DNA of 64,000 bases from Parelaphostrongylus tenuis (taxonomy: Eukaryota; Nematoda; Chromadorea; Rhabditida; Metastrongylidae), in NCBI GenBank assembly GCA_019055375.1, contig JAHQIW010000890.1, forward strand, positions 1-64,000. Direction: 5' to 3'. The notes below the pieces were generated by a model. That model saw only the letters and a list, made by a program, of their open reading frames with translations. It did no database searches and was not told where the DNA came from. The translations under genes were made by a program, and so were the position numbers. Numbering within the stretch: the first letter of the stretch is position 1; the number at the start of each line of letters is the position of its first letter. Shown in pieces: positions 1 through 10,529 of the stretch.

Positions 1-330
1 AGTGCTCGAGCGGTACCAGCAACTTCTTCTTTTTCCCTTCGCGTGCGAGTGGCCCAGTGGGCCTCCTCGCTCTAAAATTCGCGCTGAGCATCATTCTTTC
101 TTCTATCGCTTTCGTTAAGAAATCGGACCAACGGGTCTGGTCTTACTTTAGAGCGTGTGTTGTGCTTAGCTGTCCGATGAACCAGTCGGTAACGGCTCTC
201 GTCCATCGGTTGCTCAGGTTGTGCGTGCGTAGTGCACACGTGTCCGCCCAACCTTTTTCGATATCCTGGCGTGTAGAACAAAACCAAAAAACAGCAAACT
301 ATATTATCAGTTACACAGCATGTGGCGCGT
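1..330. other. GC-richer border segment, partly repeat-derived
   Basis: Contains TGGCCCAGTGG near 50-60, a perfect match to the tRNA A-box pattern TRGYNNARNGG, followed by weakly structured sequence. Together with the next element it keeps a 173-codon minus-strand frame open (72-593), which I read as repeat-derived and not as a gene. Confidence 0.35.
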
Positions 331-339
331 GGTTTAGAG

Positions 340-640
340 GTGCCTGCGTGACCGTGCCACACAGTTAGGATGCACTGTTGTAATGCGTCGACGCTCACAC
401 CATGGCTCACCAAGCCATCCATCCCCTCCGGGTCGGTAAATTGGTACCAGACAGGCCTCAAGCTTGCGTGGGAGGATAAGCAGCACTGTCGGTTCAAGCG
501 GAGGCCACCGCGATTCAATGTAAAGGCCAGATGTCCTTCAATCACCTCAAACGAAGTTAGAAAATCGAAGTCGATGCATAGCGCATCAACCAATACAGAT
601 TGATCACGGCCGGAAGCTTAATCCTTATCCTTAATAGTTA
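340..640 (+). repeat. SINE-like element, family A, copy 1
   Basis: Closely parallels 38765-39055: shared blocks include the A-box-like head, the TCGACGCTC / TCGCGCTC B-box-like region, TGGCTCAYCAA, TTGGTACCAG, GAGGATAAGCAGCACTG, AGGCCACCG and TCACCTCAAACGA. Both end near TTATCCTT. The tRNA-like head and length of about 300 nt fit a tRNA-derived SINE. Confidence 0.65.
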
Positions 641-669
641 ACACTCCTAAAAAAAAATTAAAATAATTT

Positions 670-771
670 AAACATCTATATGGTCATATATATATATTAT
701 ATATATAGTTAACAACTCCATATATTATATATATTATAATATATATATAATATATATATATATATGGAGTG
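670..771. repeat. AT-rich microsatellite with palindromic ends
   Basis: Alternating TA repeats. From about 715 the tract starts ACTCCATATA and ends TATATGGAGT, so the single strand can fold into a long hairpin. Confidence 0.8.
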
Positions 772-1755
772 CGCCGTCGTAATGTAAGAATGAATGGTTC
801 TTTTCGGTCATCCGGAAACCAAGTGAAAATTTGAGCCATTCGGTGGACAAGAGTTTTCATTGGAGTGTTAGTAAATTTTCGAAAGCTTGAATCTTCAAAG
901 AGCGCGGAACGTGGCCGCTTTCAAATGAACCCTTCCGTAATCGTGTAAAGTTCGAAATGAAATCACGTTTAACATCAGCAATGCAACTCAATTACTATTC
1001 CGCTGTAAGCACGAAAAGTATATAAACGTATATAGGAAATCTTATAATATCACAATAAGACGTTTGATCCAGAGTTTGTTTTGAGGCGGAGAAACAGTTT
1101 CTAATGGAATAACAGAAGTCGCACTTTTGTGCAACCAGTCAAAATGCCAAACGATCCATGGTTGTGCTGAGATAGCCTGCATCTGCCCTCACCCACCATC
1201 CCACCCCCCCCCTCCGCCTCACCTCTCCCATTCCATAGATTAGCTAAGAAGCACATACTGGTGCATGTAAATCAATTTTACTTTCAATAATTGAGTTGAT
1301 TGCAGAAAATTTAGAAAAGCAAACCGGTTACCGATTACCCATTTTTGGAGCCCCAGCAGCGCAGGGGTCACAGCTTTTTTTGCGCTACTCACACTACACT
1401 GCATTAGTCCTATACTGTGAGCTCTAAAAACTTTGCAGCTCTTCTTCGAAAGATTGCCACCGAATTTATCACTAAGTGTAAGAGCATGATATGAAATATC
1501 GGCAATCCACCACAAGGCAACATAAGGGCTGGATGTGCATTCAGTCACCTCTAACAACACTTCATGAAGCCGAGTGTGCGACGCATTTCCTGATGGCTCG
1601 TCAACAGCGGATGTTTCTCTTTATCCTTTATTAATTGCTGATTGTTGTTAATCCACGTATGCGCACGCATGCATAGTTCTATTGGGAGATTTATTCATCT
1701 GCTTAACATAACGTTCAGTTTCGAACTACGTAACAATTATTCCTTGTGACCAATG

Positions 1756-1761
1756 TTTATT
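1756..1761 (-). terminator. AATAAA polyadenylation hexamer
   Basis: Canonical hexamer on the minus strand 11 nt beyond the stop of the candidate exon 1772-1861; it is the main reason to take that exon seriously. Confidence 0.3.
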
Positions 1762-1771
1762 CATTTTCCGT

Positions 1772-1861
1772 TTATCCATGATGGCCACCACAGTCGCCGA
1801 AGCCACACATCACACCGAAGCGCATTCCCCATTTTTGGTGGAATATCATCATAGACCTGTA
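1772..1861 (-). CDS. Candidate terminal exon of an unidentified short gene
   Basis: Minus-strand acceptor TGTGTTACAG is followed by an open frame ending KWGMRFGVMCGFGDCGGHHG and TAA, with AATAAA 11 nt downstream (1761-1756). The Gly/Cys/His-rich end resembles short secreted peptides. No convincing upstream exon was found. A phase-0 reading (starting VYDDIPPKMGNA) is also open, so the frame is uncertain. Confidence 0.25.
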   Translation of the reverse strand, partial: YRSMMIFHQKWGMRFGVMCGFGDCGGHHG

Positions 1862-2130
1862 ACACATTAAAGTTAGAACGTAAACTAAACTATGATCTAA
1901 ATGAATTTTCCAAAAAGTTTTGTAATAATCAACATGAATTTTCTGCGCGCTTTCAAACGTTTTAGCCAAGACGAGAGCATGTTTAGATACAGATCGATGC
2001 CAGAAATCAGAGAATGCTACTGGATCCCGGATCCTTTCACTACAGACTGAGTAATGACATTTAGAATATGAAGGTGCTAACTGCTTTCAAGGAGTGGCAT
2101 GATTATGTAAATTTTTATCCAAGAACATTG

Positions 2131-2297
2131 TGCGATACGCAAAAATCCTACTTCGATCGGGAGTTGAACGCGTATTTCACCCTTACTGGGAGCGCGTGCT
2201 GTCTCAACACCACCAAAGCCGCCGCCCTGCTACACTCCGGTGAACCACGTGTTCAACTACCGTTTGAGGTCAAATTTTTGCGCACCACTCAATCTCT
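2131..2297. repeat. Fold-back tRNA-like element, copy a
   Basis: The left arm (TACGCAAAAATCCTAC ... GGGAGTTGAACGCG) is mirrored by the right arm (GTGTTCAACTACC ... TTTTTGCGCACCACTC). It is homologous to 18376-18592 and 58201-58350. On the minus strand the middle resembles A- and B-box sequences (GTTCAACTCC). Confidence 0.6.
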
Positions 2298-2299
2298 TG

Positions 2300-3640
2300 A
2301 ATTGACTGCGATCAGTAAAATTAACCACATACGCCATAGGTGGACAAGGTTATACAGATGTAGATTTGTTGAAAGTTAATTGAATCTTGACGTAAACTGC
2401 AAAAAGTCAGTGACGTTTATACCATAGTATTTTGAGGATGATTATCTTTGACCAGGAAGTACCACGTGTAGTGTAGAGGCCAGAGAGCTCTACACGATAG
2501 TGCTTCTAATGCGTCCTATGCTTTTAAGGTTCCTTTAAGTTGACCAACTGTTAAAGACTGGTAAGAAAGAGTCATTGTTTACTAACTGACTTTCACTGAG
2601 CGAAGTTAATCAGCCTTCTCCTTTAGTTTGAAGAGCTATGAAAACCTTTCTACGACTCAAGCGCCACGTGATTTCGAAAAGATAAAATCTATGAAATCTA
2701 TCCGCGATCTATACACAGCAAGCCGTTTTATTCTCTTTGACAAAAGCCAAAAAACAAGCTGGATTGAAAACGTTATGGACTCATGAGAAAACTTTGCTTT
2801 CATCCATCTAGATGCATAATATTGTCACTATACGCAGCTTTACTATAGCGTGATTACCTTGCCAGCGTTACCGGCATAGCAGAATTGTCTCTGAGCTTCT
2901 ACTGCCTTGTATCCAATTAACCCATACGAAATTGATATCGATTATAGAACTGGAAACTCATGTGCTTTCTATGAAACGTTGCTATTTTCTGAGACTTCCG
3001 ATAAATTTCGATTCTCTGAGATAATACGAAGCTGATTCATGCGAAAGACTTTTTGTAGACTTTAGACAGAAACACATATGGTTAAAAAATTGTGATGACA
3101 CAAGATCACGTGTAATCACCATAACGTCTCCATCCTCATCCCTGTTATTAAGTAGGGTTCAGTTTGGGACGTGGGCCCACTGACGAGGACGGGCGACATC
3201 GCCGAAACGTATTTTTTGGCTCTGACGTTCCAACCATTGAAAATGCTTTAGACATTCTTACTTCTAGAGATCCATGTCAACAAACGAAGTTTTCCACTTT
3301 AATACAGTGAAAACTAGATTTTTGCCTAATCACTGACTCCATTATGGCCTATTGAATGCATATGGCGAGATTCAAAAGAGTCGATGAGATGGATTTCATA
3401 CAAAAGAGTTTAGCTTCATTGTCATGGGAGAAAGCGAGAATATTCTTGAAGTGTGATCTTCAAAATGATAGGCTTGGGAAAAAGTTCTAAGAAAATGCTT
3501 GTAACTTTTCCGGGTGTCGGCCTTTCTTGTGTTTTTGGGCTCATTTGGAAGCCCATCTTCTCCAGCGTTGATTGGTGTATAGTTTATCAACTTATTTCAA
3601 AAAGTTAACAAGCAAGCAAATTAGGTTGTTGATGATGCAC
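2300..3640. other. Intergenic, with a repeat-like block
   Basis: The block 3160-3240 carries GACGAGGACGGGCGACATC then GCCGAAACG, a phrase shared in part with family C elements. A minus-strand stretch 2868-2925 (ending GNAGK before GTAATC) looks exon-like but has no start or partner exon. Confidence 0.35.
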
Positions 3641-3700
3641 GAATGGTTGTTTGGTTTGAATGCAGCGATGGCAAGTTATCGCATCAATCTGGCTTGAGGC

Positions 3701-3960
3701 GAAGACACAGTTGGCAAAAGTACGGTGTACAGGGTGGTTCAAAAGTCTGATGAAGGTTAAGAAAGGCCCGTTCAGGTCGTCCAAAAGAAGCTGATTGTCA
3801 AGCTGTGCTTAGAACGATCGAAGAAAATCCCTTTTTGACAACTCGGTCATTACATTTCTTCAGCAACAAGAAATCGGAATTTTATGCTCGCGGAATTGAT
3901 CTTTTGCCGGAGAAGTGGCAGAAAGTGCTTGATGTTGAAGGGGAGTATTTTGACTATTAG
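3701..3960 (+). mobile_element. Internally deleted mariner transposase relic
   Basis: Broken frames read TVGKSTVYRWF, then GRPKEADCQAVLRTIEENPF (N-terminal helix-turn-helix region). They jump directly to FYARGIDLLPEKWQKV and EGEYFDY, the mariner C-terminus, with TAG at 3958. The DDE catalytic core is missing, so it cannot encode active transposase. Confidence 0.7.
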
Positions 3961-4650
3961 TTTTGTCTGTGTTAGAGTGGGTGCAAAAATCAATGTTTTG
4001 GAATCATTCTCTCAAAACTTGTTTCCTAACATATAAGGTCATACTGGAGTCAATGATTAGAAAAAAAAATCTAGTTCTTACTGCAGCAATGAAAATCTTT
4101 TTGTTTGTTGACATAAATCTCTAGACTTTGACAGTTGTCACTTCGATTCATAAGGTTCATGGTGAGTTAAGTGGTGTGCGCTCTAAGTGTACCTGGGTTT
4201 AGTATAATTTAAATCGAAACAGAAAAAGGACAAAGATCTTGGTACTAAGCAATCCCTGAAGAATGCAACATGGCATTGTCCTCCTTTTTTATCGTCTGAG
4301 GTACTGAATGCATGTCTGGTCTTTACAATGTGTCGCAATGAGCTATTGACGTATCAAGTCAAAGTTGTTTATGGTCCCACACAAGTCTGGTGCCAGTTAT
4401 GCGACCAATGGAAGGTTTGGTGAGCCCTGAGCGGGAGATCTAGCCATCAACCCTATATGCGACGCAGAGCACCACGAACATGCGTTCCTAGTTGCGACAA
4501 CATTTACGGAAAATTGGCGAAGATAACTAATTGTTAGATCTTCCTAATTTTTTATAGAAGGAGTTAAAGATCTCAGACCCTCAAAAAATTTTCCGAAACT
4601 AAGGGTCTGTAAGGTGTTCTAATGATAGGTTAACGTTAGTTTGAGCTTTT
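3961..4650. other. Intergenic, nothing recognised
   Basis: AT-rich sequence without a supportable ORF or repeat match on either strand. Confidence 0.4.
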
Positions 4651-4872
4651 GTGATGGTTTCTTCTTTGCTTTCGTATCGCTTTTTTCGCACGCCCTTCCT
4701 CTTCATTTTGACAATGTCGACTTTTCTATTCAACGTAAAAGCACTAGCTCATGCTTTCTGGTTTAAAAATGAAATGGACAAATTGGAGACTCCTGTGCTC
4801 TTCGTCGATGAGCATGACATAAAGGAATCGGAGAATGGGGAGGAAAATATTGACGAAGCCGATGGTGGATAA
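4651..4872 (+). CDS. Hypothetical single-exon secreted or membrane peptide (73 aa)
   Basis: The ORF opens MMVSSLLSYRFFRTPFLFIL with a hydrophobic stretch to about residue 34 (signal peptide or membrane anchor). A short body follows (FWFKNEMDKLETPVLFVDEH) and a strongly acidic tail ending NIDEADGG. A canonical AATAAA lies about 160 nt after the stop, near 5031. I recognise no family. Chance cannot be excluded because there is no SL acceptor close to the ATG. Confidence 0.3.
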   Translation: MMVSSLLSYRFFRTPFLFILTMSTFLFNVKALAHAFWFKNEMDKLETPVLFVDEHDIKESENGEENIDEADGG

Positions 4873-5394
4873 CCTGCAATGTGATGCCTCACAATCTTCA
4901 AATTTTCGTCTACAGATCCTGCCTCGGTGTATACAACTGGAAAGTTTCTATGAGCTACAGTTAATGATGCTCAAATGACCTTAATTTGAAAAAAAAGCTG
5001 ATCAGTGATCGAGAACTGCACCGATGTTGAATAAAAGTCACAATACAATGTTTACTTCCTTACGTGTCAGCCAATAATAACCGTCTGCTGCAGGATGAAT
5101 TAACACCGGAGAAGTAAATAAAAAAGTCAGTTAACAGTCACCCAAGGACCGTTCTGTATCTTGCGGAACTGCCGTAATAGCGAGCCATCGGAGTTCTCTA
5201 TAAGAGGTAGCGCTGAGTACGTTTCTTCATTCGTACAGTGATGCATTCTACTCCATTCGTCTCGATGCAACGGCTACCGACGACCGATATCGTACATATA
5301 TTGTCTTCTCATAAGTATTGGCATGAAAGCAATAAACACCAAATTTACTTAACAGAAGTGATTAGAATTCATCATCAGCTCTTTTCAAAATAAG

Positions 5395-5805
5395 CGTCAT
5401 TAGCCGTGAGCACATCTCTGCCATTTCTCAGGCAAGAATTCAATACCGCTTTGTGCAAAAATTACTGAGCTTTCTTTGCTACCAAATTTGTCCACACTTG
5501 CTGCATCATGGCCGCTCAACGAAGCCCTTATGGCAATTTGCAGCCATGCGAGTAGGAATGGGAACGCGATGCACAGACCGTCTTTGAGGAACATAAACCA
5601 TGCAAAGGCTCAAAAATTTGTATCCAAGCAAACAGCGTTTCGGTTCCTTGCTGACTTTCGCGTCGGCAACAACAACTTGAAGGACCAGCTGCGTTCCCGA
5701 TGCCCAAACGATGATAGTCAAGAGGCCGTCAACAAAGCAGCTGAAGTTGATCCGTCCTTGACTACCAAGAGTTGGGCACAGATACTGAAGGCAGAAAGCT
5801 AGAGC
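5395..5805. mobile_element. Rearranged mariner relic, ends in opposite orientation
   Basis: On the minus strand 5400-5490 reads SGIEFLPEKWQRC, the C-terminal mariner motif. On the plus strand 5600-5790 reads AFRFLADFRVGNNNLKDQLR and DPSLTTKSWAQIL, the N-terminal DNA-binding region. The two halves face opposite ways with the core missing, so inversion plus deletion, or two nested relics, is required. Confidence 0.6.
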
Positions 5806-6069
5806 TAAAAGAGAGGTAGATGGATTCCACACGAGCTCACTGCTCGAGTGCCACAACTTATGAGAGAGCCTAATAACATCTGTTGTGGACACTCGTTTGA
5901 AAAGAACCACGTTGTGCTCTATTGAGGTCACTTATAGTTAAGAAACAAGACGCGATTTCGTACTAAATAGGCACTATCTGTTGAAGCAACCGAGAATCAC
6001 TTATGCTCACAAATCGAGTCATTAGGATGAGGAAAAGTGCCTTAAAATCCGCTGAAAATTCAAAGTATC

Positions 6070-6430
6070 ATTCTTTAAAATAAAGGCCACCAATTTCCGC
6101 GATCTGGTGCTAACGATTCACGATCTTGCGAATCTGCTTGAAATATCATTCTTCCGGCTTTGGATCAAAAGGCTCCTGAATGCCTCTTCAAATTGATCAA
6201 ACGTCTTGAATCGGCGTTCAAGCATGAAATGTTTTATTGTTGAAAAAGACATTAATCGGATGACGCGGCATATGAGTTGTAGGCTGAGTGCGGCAAGACA
6301 TCGACCCCTCCAAATCATCAAACTTTTTCCTGTCTTCGTTGTGGTTTTAGATTTGGCATTATCTTGCTAAAACACCCGCGCTTTCGCCGAATCGACGTCA
6401 GATACCTTTATTTCAACACATCGTAGACTA
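6070..6430 (-). mobile_element. Mariner transposase relic
   Basis: Frameshifted minus-strand frames contain RRKRGCFSKIMPNLKP, corresponding to the region around the second catalytic Asp, and LERRFKTFDQFEEAF, the segment before the C-terminus. It is colinear with the better-preserved copy at 8890-9400. Confidence 0.6.
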
Positions 6431-6439
6431 GACTATAAC

Positions 6440-7380
6440 TAGCGTTGCTGTGGGAGTTTCTTATGAGACCATTCCTGAATTCCCAGAATTTAAAATAACC
6501 GATAGTGTGTAAAACAAGCATAAAGTTTGAATTTACGCGGGTTTTGGGAAGCATTTTCCTCTACCTAATAAATATTTATCCATGGGTAGTGTGGCTCTTC
6601 TACATTCATTTTCTGCCAGACAAAAGATTCCCACCGGACTTATAAAAATTACTTGGAAGCTTGAATGCTGAAGAAAATAAATATGTGCTGGCTTCTCAAA
6701 AAGGCCTCTTATAGCACTGCACCACTTGACATAAACTACTGAATGACAAGCCCCGTAAATTTTTGCGCTTGTATTCAGCTAAACACAGCCCTTCTCCTGA
6801 ACTATTACCAATCATTAGATGAAGTAAGTCTCGAATGTTTCAATAGTATGCTCATTTCTATAAAAACTTTTTCATCGCTGTAATAGGGACAACTGAGTTC
6901 CACACGCTTTGCAAGTTATCGCAGAGATTTTCGATACTTATTAGAGTTTTATTCTAGGTTTCTGTGTTTCATAGGTTTTTGTAATGAACTGCAGAAGGAA
7001 CCCTGCTGTACCGTTTTTTTGGGCTTAAGCTTGTCATTTTTACTTCATTTTACTAGGTCATAACCGCTACTAAGCTCAGCCTATGTATCCTAAGCCCATG
7101 CATCAGAAGCACATGAACCTGTAGAGGAAAATATGTAGTATTAGAGACATATGTCTAATCCACAGATTTCTTGAAGCAGAATAATCTCCAGTTCGAAGGC
7201 AAAAATCGTACTTTAGATGTAATTTGTCTCTACGCAGCCTATATATGGCGTATCGTTCAAAGCCACTAACACATCAAGCCGACAAGCAGTTCGAGACGTT
7301 TTCAAAGCTCAATCTCATTTTCCCTTCTACAGTTCAGTAAAACGACGTTTGAGGAAAAAGCAGTTCGGAATCGCAGAAAT
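6440..7380. other. Intergenic, nothing recognised
   Basis: AT-rich, no supportable coding frame on either strand. Confidence 0.4.
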
Positions 7381-7384
7381 TTAC

Positions 7385-7680
7385 GCTATCGAATAGCTAA
7401 TGAAAGTCCAAGGGAAAATTTTTTTCCTATAAGAAATGAGCACGTGTTTAAAACATAAACTATTTTCTTTGGTACAGCGCTGTAGGAAGCTCTTTTTGGA
7501 AATAAATGCACTTTTGAATTTCCCGAGAGTTACGCTATCGAATGTTATTAGTGTGCTACGGATGAGCTCTGTTCTGCAAGATATAGGGGTTATAATGCGT
7601 GACGCGTGTGAAACAAAATCCTACTTTTGTGCTACAGCGCTGTAAGAAGACTTTTTTTTAGAGAGTGTGTATTCCACTTG
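7385..7680. repeat. Family F repeat (CTACAGCGCTGTA type)
   Basis: Two internal units, each with TACAGCGCTGTA and GAAG plus a T-run, interleaved with TACGCTATCGAATG. Similar phrases recur at 36190-37060, 49560-49960 and 62540-62760. The inner GCGCTGTA/TACAGCGC is palindromic. Confidence 0.45.
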
Positions 7681-7808
7681 TGTAAGACTTAAGCCTTTGA
7701 ATAATTATTGAAAAATCGATAGACGTTCTTTAAGCAGTGCAAAACTCTTCGTTGGAAATGCTTGTCCGATAACAGAAAAGTGCCTCTTTTACCGTTATTT
7801 ATATGCCA

Positions 7809-8261
7809 CTACGATAAATGTTTCACCGTATATTCGAGTTTGCCGAAGCCATCGATGAACGCTGAAGTTTCTCCAATTGGTTCAACACCAGGTCCCGGTT
7901 TCTTTAGATAAGCCATTAGTCTAGTCGGCTTTACATTGCAAGTAGGTGCCGTGATAATGACGACGTGTGTTTCTATTGCTGTTTTCGAACTCGTAGCTAA
8001 AAAAGAACTGCTCACTTATGAACAATACCTGAGGACAAGATGATAGGTAAATGATATGAAGACAAATAGATTTGAAAAAACTGTGCAAAATTTAAATATT
8101 GACATGAAGATCACGCTATCCACTCACATATCGCCATCGGTTTCATTATGAAATCGAAATCGCGCCCACACTGGAACTTTGCTCTTTGAAGAAATTGTTG
8201 CCGTCAAGTGGCATGTCAGTGCCGTAGAGACTGTCAATAGAATTACAGCGACAAATCGCAT
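7809..8261 (-). CDS. Small secreted protein of unknown function, two exons
   Basis: Exon 1 (8261-8128) starts MRFVAVILLTVSTALTC, a textbook signal peptide, then TATISSKSKVPVWARFRFHN. Its ATG is one base after TTTTAG, an SL-type acceptor, and its donor is AT|GTGAGT. Exon 2 ends at a TAG at 7809-7811; its frame reads HVVIITAPTCNVKPTRLMAY, later ETSAFIDGFGKLEYTV. The acceptor that keeps this frame is GAGCAG|T (exon 2 from 8007, intron 120 nt), giving 110 residues. A stronger acceptor, TTTTTTAG|CTACGAG, lies 9 nt further but shifts frame and stops early. The layout (signal peptide, about 90-residue beta-rich body, one C..KP motif, GxGxxxYxV end) recalls short secreted nematode proteins from memory only; no function is claimed. 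The signal exon is well supported, the join less so. Confidence 0.6.
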
Positions 8262-8270
8262 GCTAAAACG
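8262..8270 (-). promoter_or_regulatory. SL-type acceptor of the secreted-protein gene
   Basis: CGTTTTAG followed by C and the ATG at 8261. A leader of one base is hard to explain except by spliced-leader trans-splicing. Confidence 0.5.
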
Positions 8271-8274
8271 TAAC

Positions 8275-8885
8275 AAACTTCATTTGATAGCGTTCTGATG
8301 CGCATGTGAAGCGCACTGCCTAACGGTGCTCTGTAATAAACACGGAATGGATCGTTGGTTCACTCCATTACGTCGTACTAACAAATTCTCCGACGTTAAA
8401 AGAATTGTGAGCTAGTGTCAAAGTTGCCTAGAAAAATAAAAACGCAAATTTCATTCATTGGAAGGAATTTTCGAGAATATTATGAGGGCTAAAGATATAT
8501 TCGATTACTCATACGGAGCAGGCGATTTGAAGCGAATGCATGGAGAATCCCTAAGAATTTTATTAACGCTGGACGCTTGATCTCTTCTATTTCAATATTG
8601 TTTATGTTAATAATTCTATAGAAAAGTGTTGAAGTAAAAGTAATGCTATTTATGAAAAAACCATTTACGATTATTTGCACTCCACTTGCAAAAAATCATT
8701 AGCAAAGTAGCGAGGAAAAAGAGATATTTGTAAAATTGAAGTAATACGAGACGAAGAACTTAAACAGAGCACATCATCTGCATTGCAATGTCGTGGTAAA
8801 AGTCATAAATTAAGGAAAATTTCGAAAATGTTCATTCTCCACAAGATGCTAAATTGAGATACTTGATTCCTTAGTAATCGCCGAA
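8275..8885. other. Upstream region of the secreted-protein gene
   Basis: Should hold the promoter of the small secreted gene. AT-rich; I cannot point to a specific element. Confidence 0.3.
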
Positions 8886-8889
8886 AATT

Positions 8890-9400
8890 CAAAGTTTGAA
8901 CATAAATTCAATTATAAACAGCAACACTTTTTTTCCAAAATGAAGACCATCATTGTCCACAATCTTCTATCAACAATCTGCAAGCTTCCCAACTGTTCGA
9001 AATACCAATTCTTGGGCTTTAAATCAAAAAGCTCTTGACTTGTCTCTTCGACTTGATCAAATGTCTCGAATCGGCGTTCAAGCAGGTAAGTTCCATTGCG
9101 CGGAATCGAATCACAGTTGGACGGCGCCGCATCTGAACTGTAATTTGGTTGCGTCAAGACCTCGACTTCTTCCAGTTCATCAAGCTCTTCTTTAGTCTTC
9201 TTTACGATATGAGGTTTGACATTGCCTTGCTAAAACAGCGCGCGCTTTCGACGAATTAATGTCGGGTACTTTTCCTTCAATGCATTGTGGACTCGGTTCA
9301 CCTGCTCGCAGTAGAGTTCGGCATTCATGGTACGACCATTCGGAACAAGTTCGGAATGCATGATATCTCGAAATTTTGCCATATGTGAGTGTTAAGGAAC
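8890..9400 (-). mobile_element. Mariner transposase relic, best preserved copy
   Basis: Consecutive frames read SELVPNGRTMNAELYCEQVN, then RVHNALKEKYPTLIRRKR, then a stop and QGNVKPHIVKKT in place of the QQDNAKPH-type motif, so the second catalytic Asp is Gly. Further on come LERRFETFDQVEE and PKNWYFEQLGSL. Stops and frameshifts make it inactive. Confidence 0.75.
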
Positions 9401-9779
9401 GTTTCCGTGTTTCTATGATGCCGTAGCTCGCATCTAATCGCACTACTTGCGCCTTGCAAAGATCAGCACAGAATCTCAGAACCGGGCAGCATATTTTTAG
9501 CCTTTCAAGGCTGTTATGGACTTGTGAAATTTCCTTTTCTAGAGACGTGTTTCCTTTTTAGTTCCTTGCAAGGGGATATATCTCCTACATATCAAGGAAT
9601 GGATGCCGAATTATATGCGCTCTGCGTACGGTCATTAAACCATAAAATTTACTTTCAGGATGTACTAGTTTCAAGCGAGGTCTCAAGCAGTCGATTGAAT
9701 GTGTAGAATCTAGGACCTTAAAGGCAACTGTCCTGCACTTCTATGAATTTATTGACGATTTATTACAGACTGATGTCTT

Positions 9780-9990
9780 AGGGATATCAAGCGCTCTACA
9801 GGAAGGCCACCGACCCGATGATCCGATTTTTTCACGAAAAGACTGAAGAAAGATATGATGCTCAACGAATCTTTAGAGTAAGGAGGACCCACTGAGTTTT
9901 TCTTGAACGTGATAGGGAGAAATGGAGTGTTGCTAGTGCCGCGCTCGAATCACTCGACGATCAACGGACGACAGGTGATGCAGGTGATTG
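9780..9990. repeat. Family E repeat, copy 1
   Basis: Shares with 60335-60560 the blocks TTTTTTCACGAAA-ish, ATGATATGATGCT / AGATATGATGCTCAACGAATC, AGGACCCACTG, GATAGGGAGAAATGGAG, TGTTGCTRGT and TCGACRATCAAC. No coding potential. A shorter fragment lies near 10330-10450. Confidence 0.6.
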
Positions 9991-10529
9991 CAGATGTACT
10001 TAGCGGTTTTATTCTCAGTAAAGTTAGTGACTATAAAAGTTGACATTCAGCAGTCTAATAAGCCTTTCTAGCCAGTCTATCTCGAAAACAACTGCTGTGA
10101 TCACTTCGGTAGTCTCGAGGGCTTTGTAACATAGGTGAACAGTACAGGGGATCTATTGGTGGACATGGACGCGAACCGTGAAGAATATGCTGAGAGGAGT
10201 CCCTACCACACAAGTGAAAGAAAAAATCTGAACGCCCGATCTACTTTGGCAATGAAAGGTCAGATAAGTTACTTGTCACTTCAAAATGTAGAAAATGATC
10301 TGGGTTGAGTATGTGGCACGTCTGAATGACCATCAATATACAAGAATCGTTGACGATTCTATTTCACGGATTTATCGAATACTTGCTACAGACCACCGAG
10401 CCGATGGTCCGAAATAGTATCATAGAAGAAGAGCGAGAATGCTCATCAAGTCTTTCTAGCGCTCAAAACGTTTGTAATCTTTCGCGCAACACGCGAAAAT
10501 GGCGAATTAACTGGCGTTAGCTTTAGTCG

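Larger units (their letters stand above)
772..2130. other. Intergenic, no confident gene
   Basis: A/T-rich unique-looking sequence with a C-rich patch near 1190-1225. Apart from the candidate terminal exon at 1772-1861 I see nothing supportable. Confidence 0.4.

Noticed and set aside
72..593. 173-codon minus-strand open frame
   Set aside because: It is the longest simple ORF but overlaps a SINE-like repeat whose second copy (38765-39055) is not open in the same way, and it lacks any domain or splice signal.
2868..2925. Exon-like minus block ending QFCYAGNAGK before GTAATC
   Set aside because: No upstream start or acceptor fits, and its phase does not match the candidate exon at 1772-1861.
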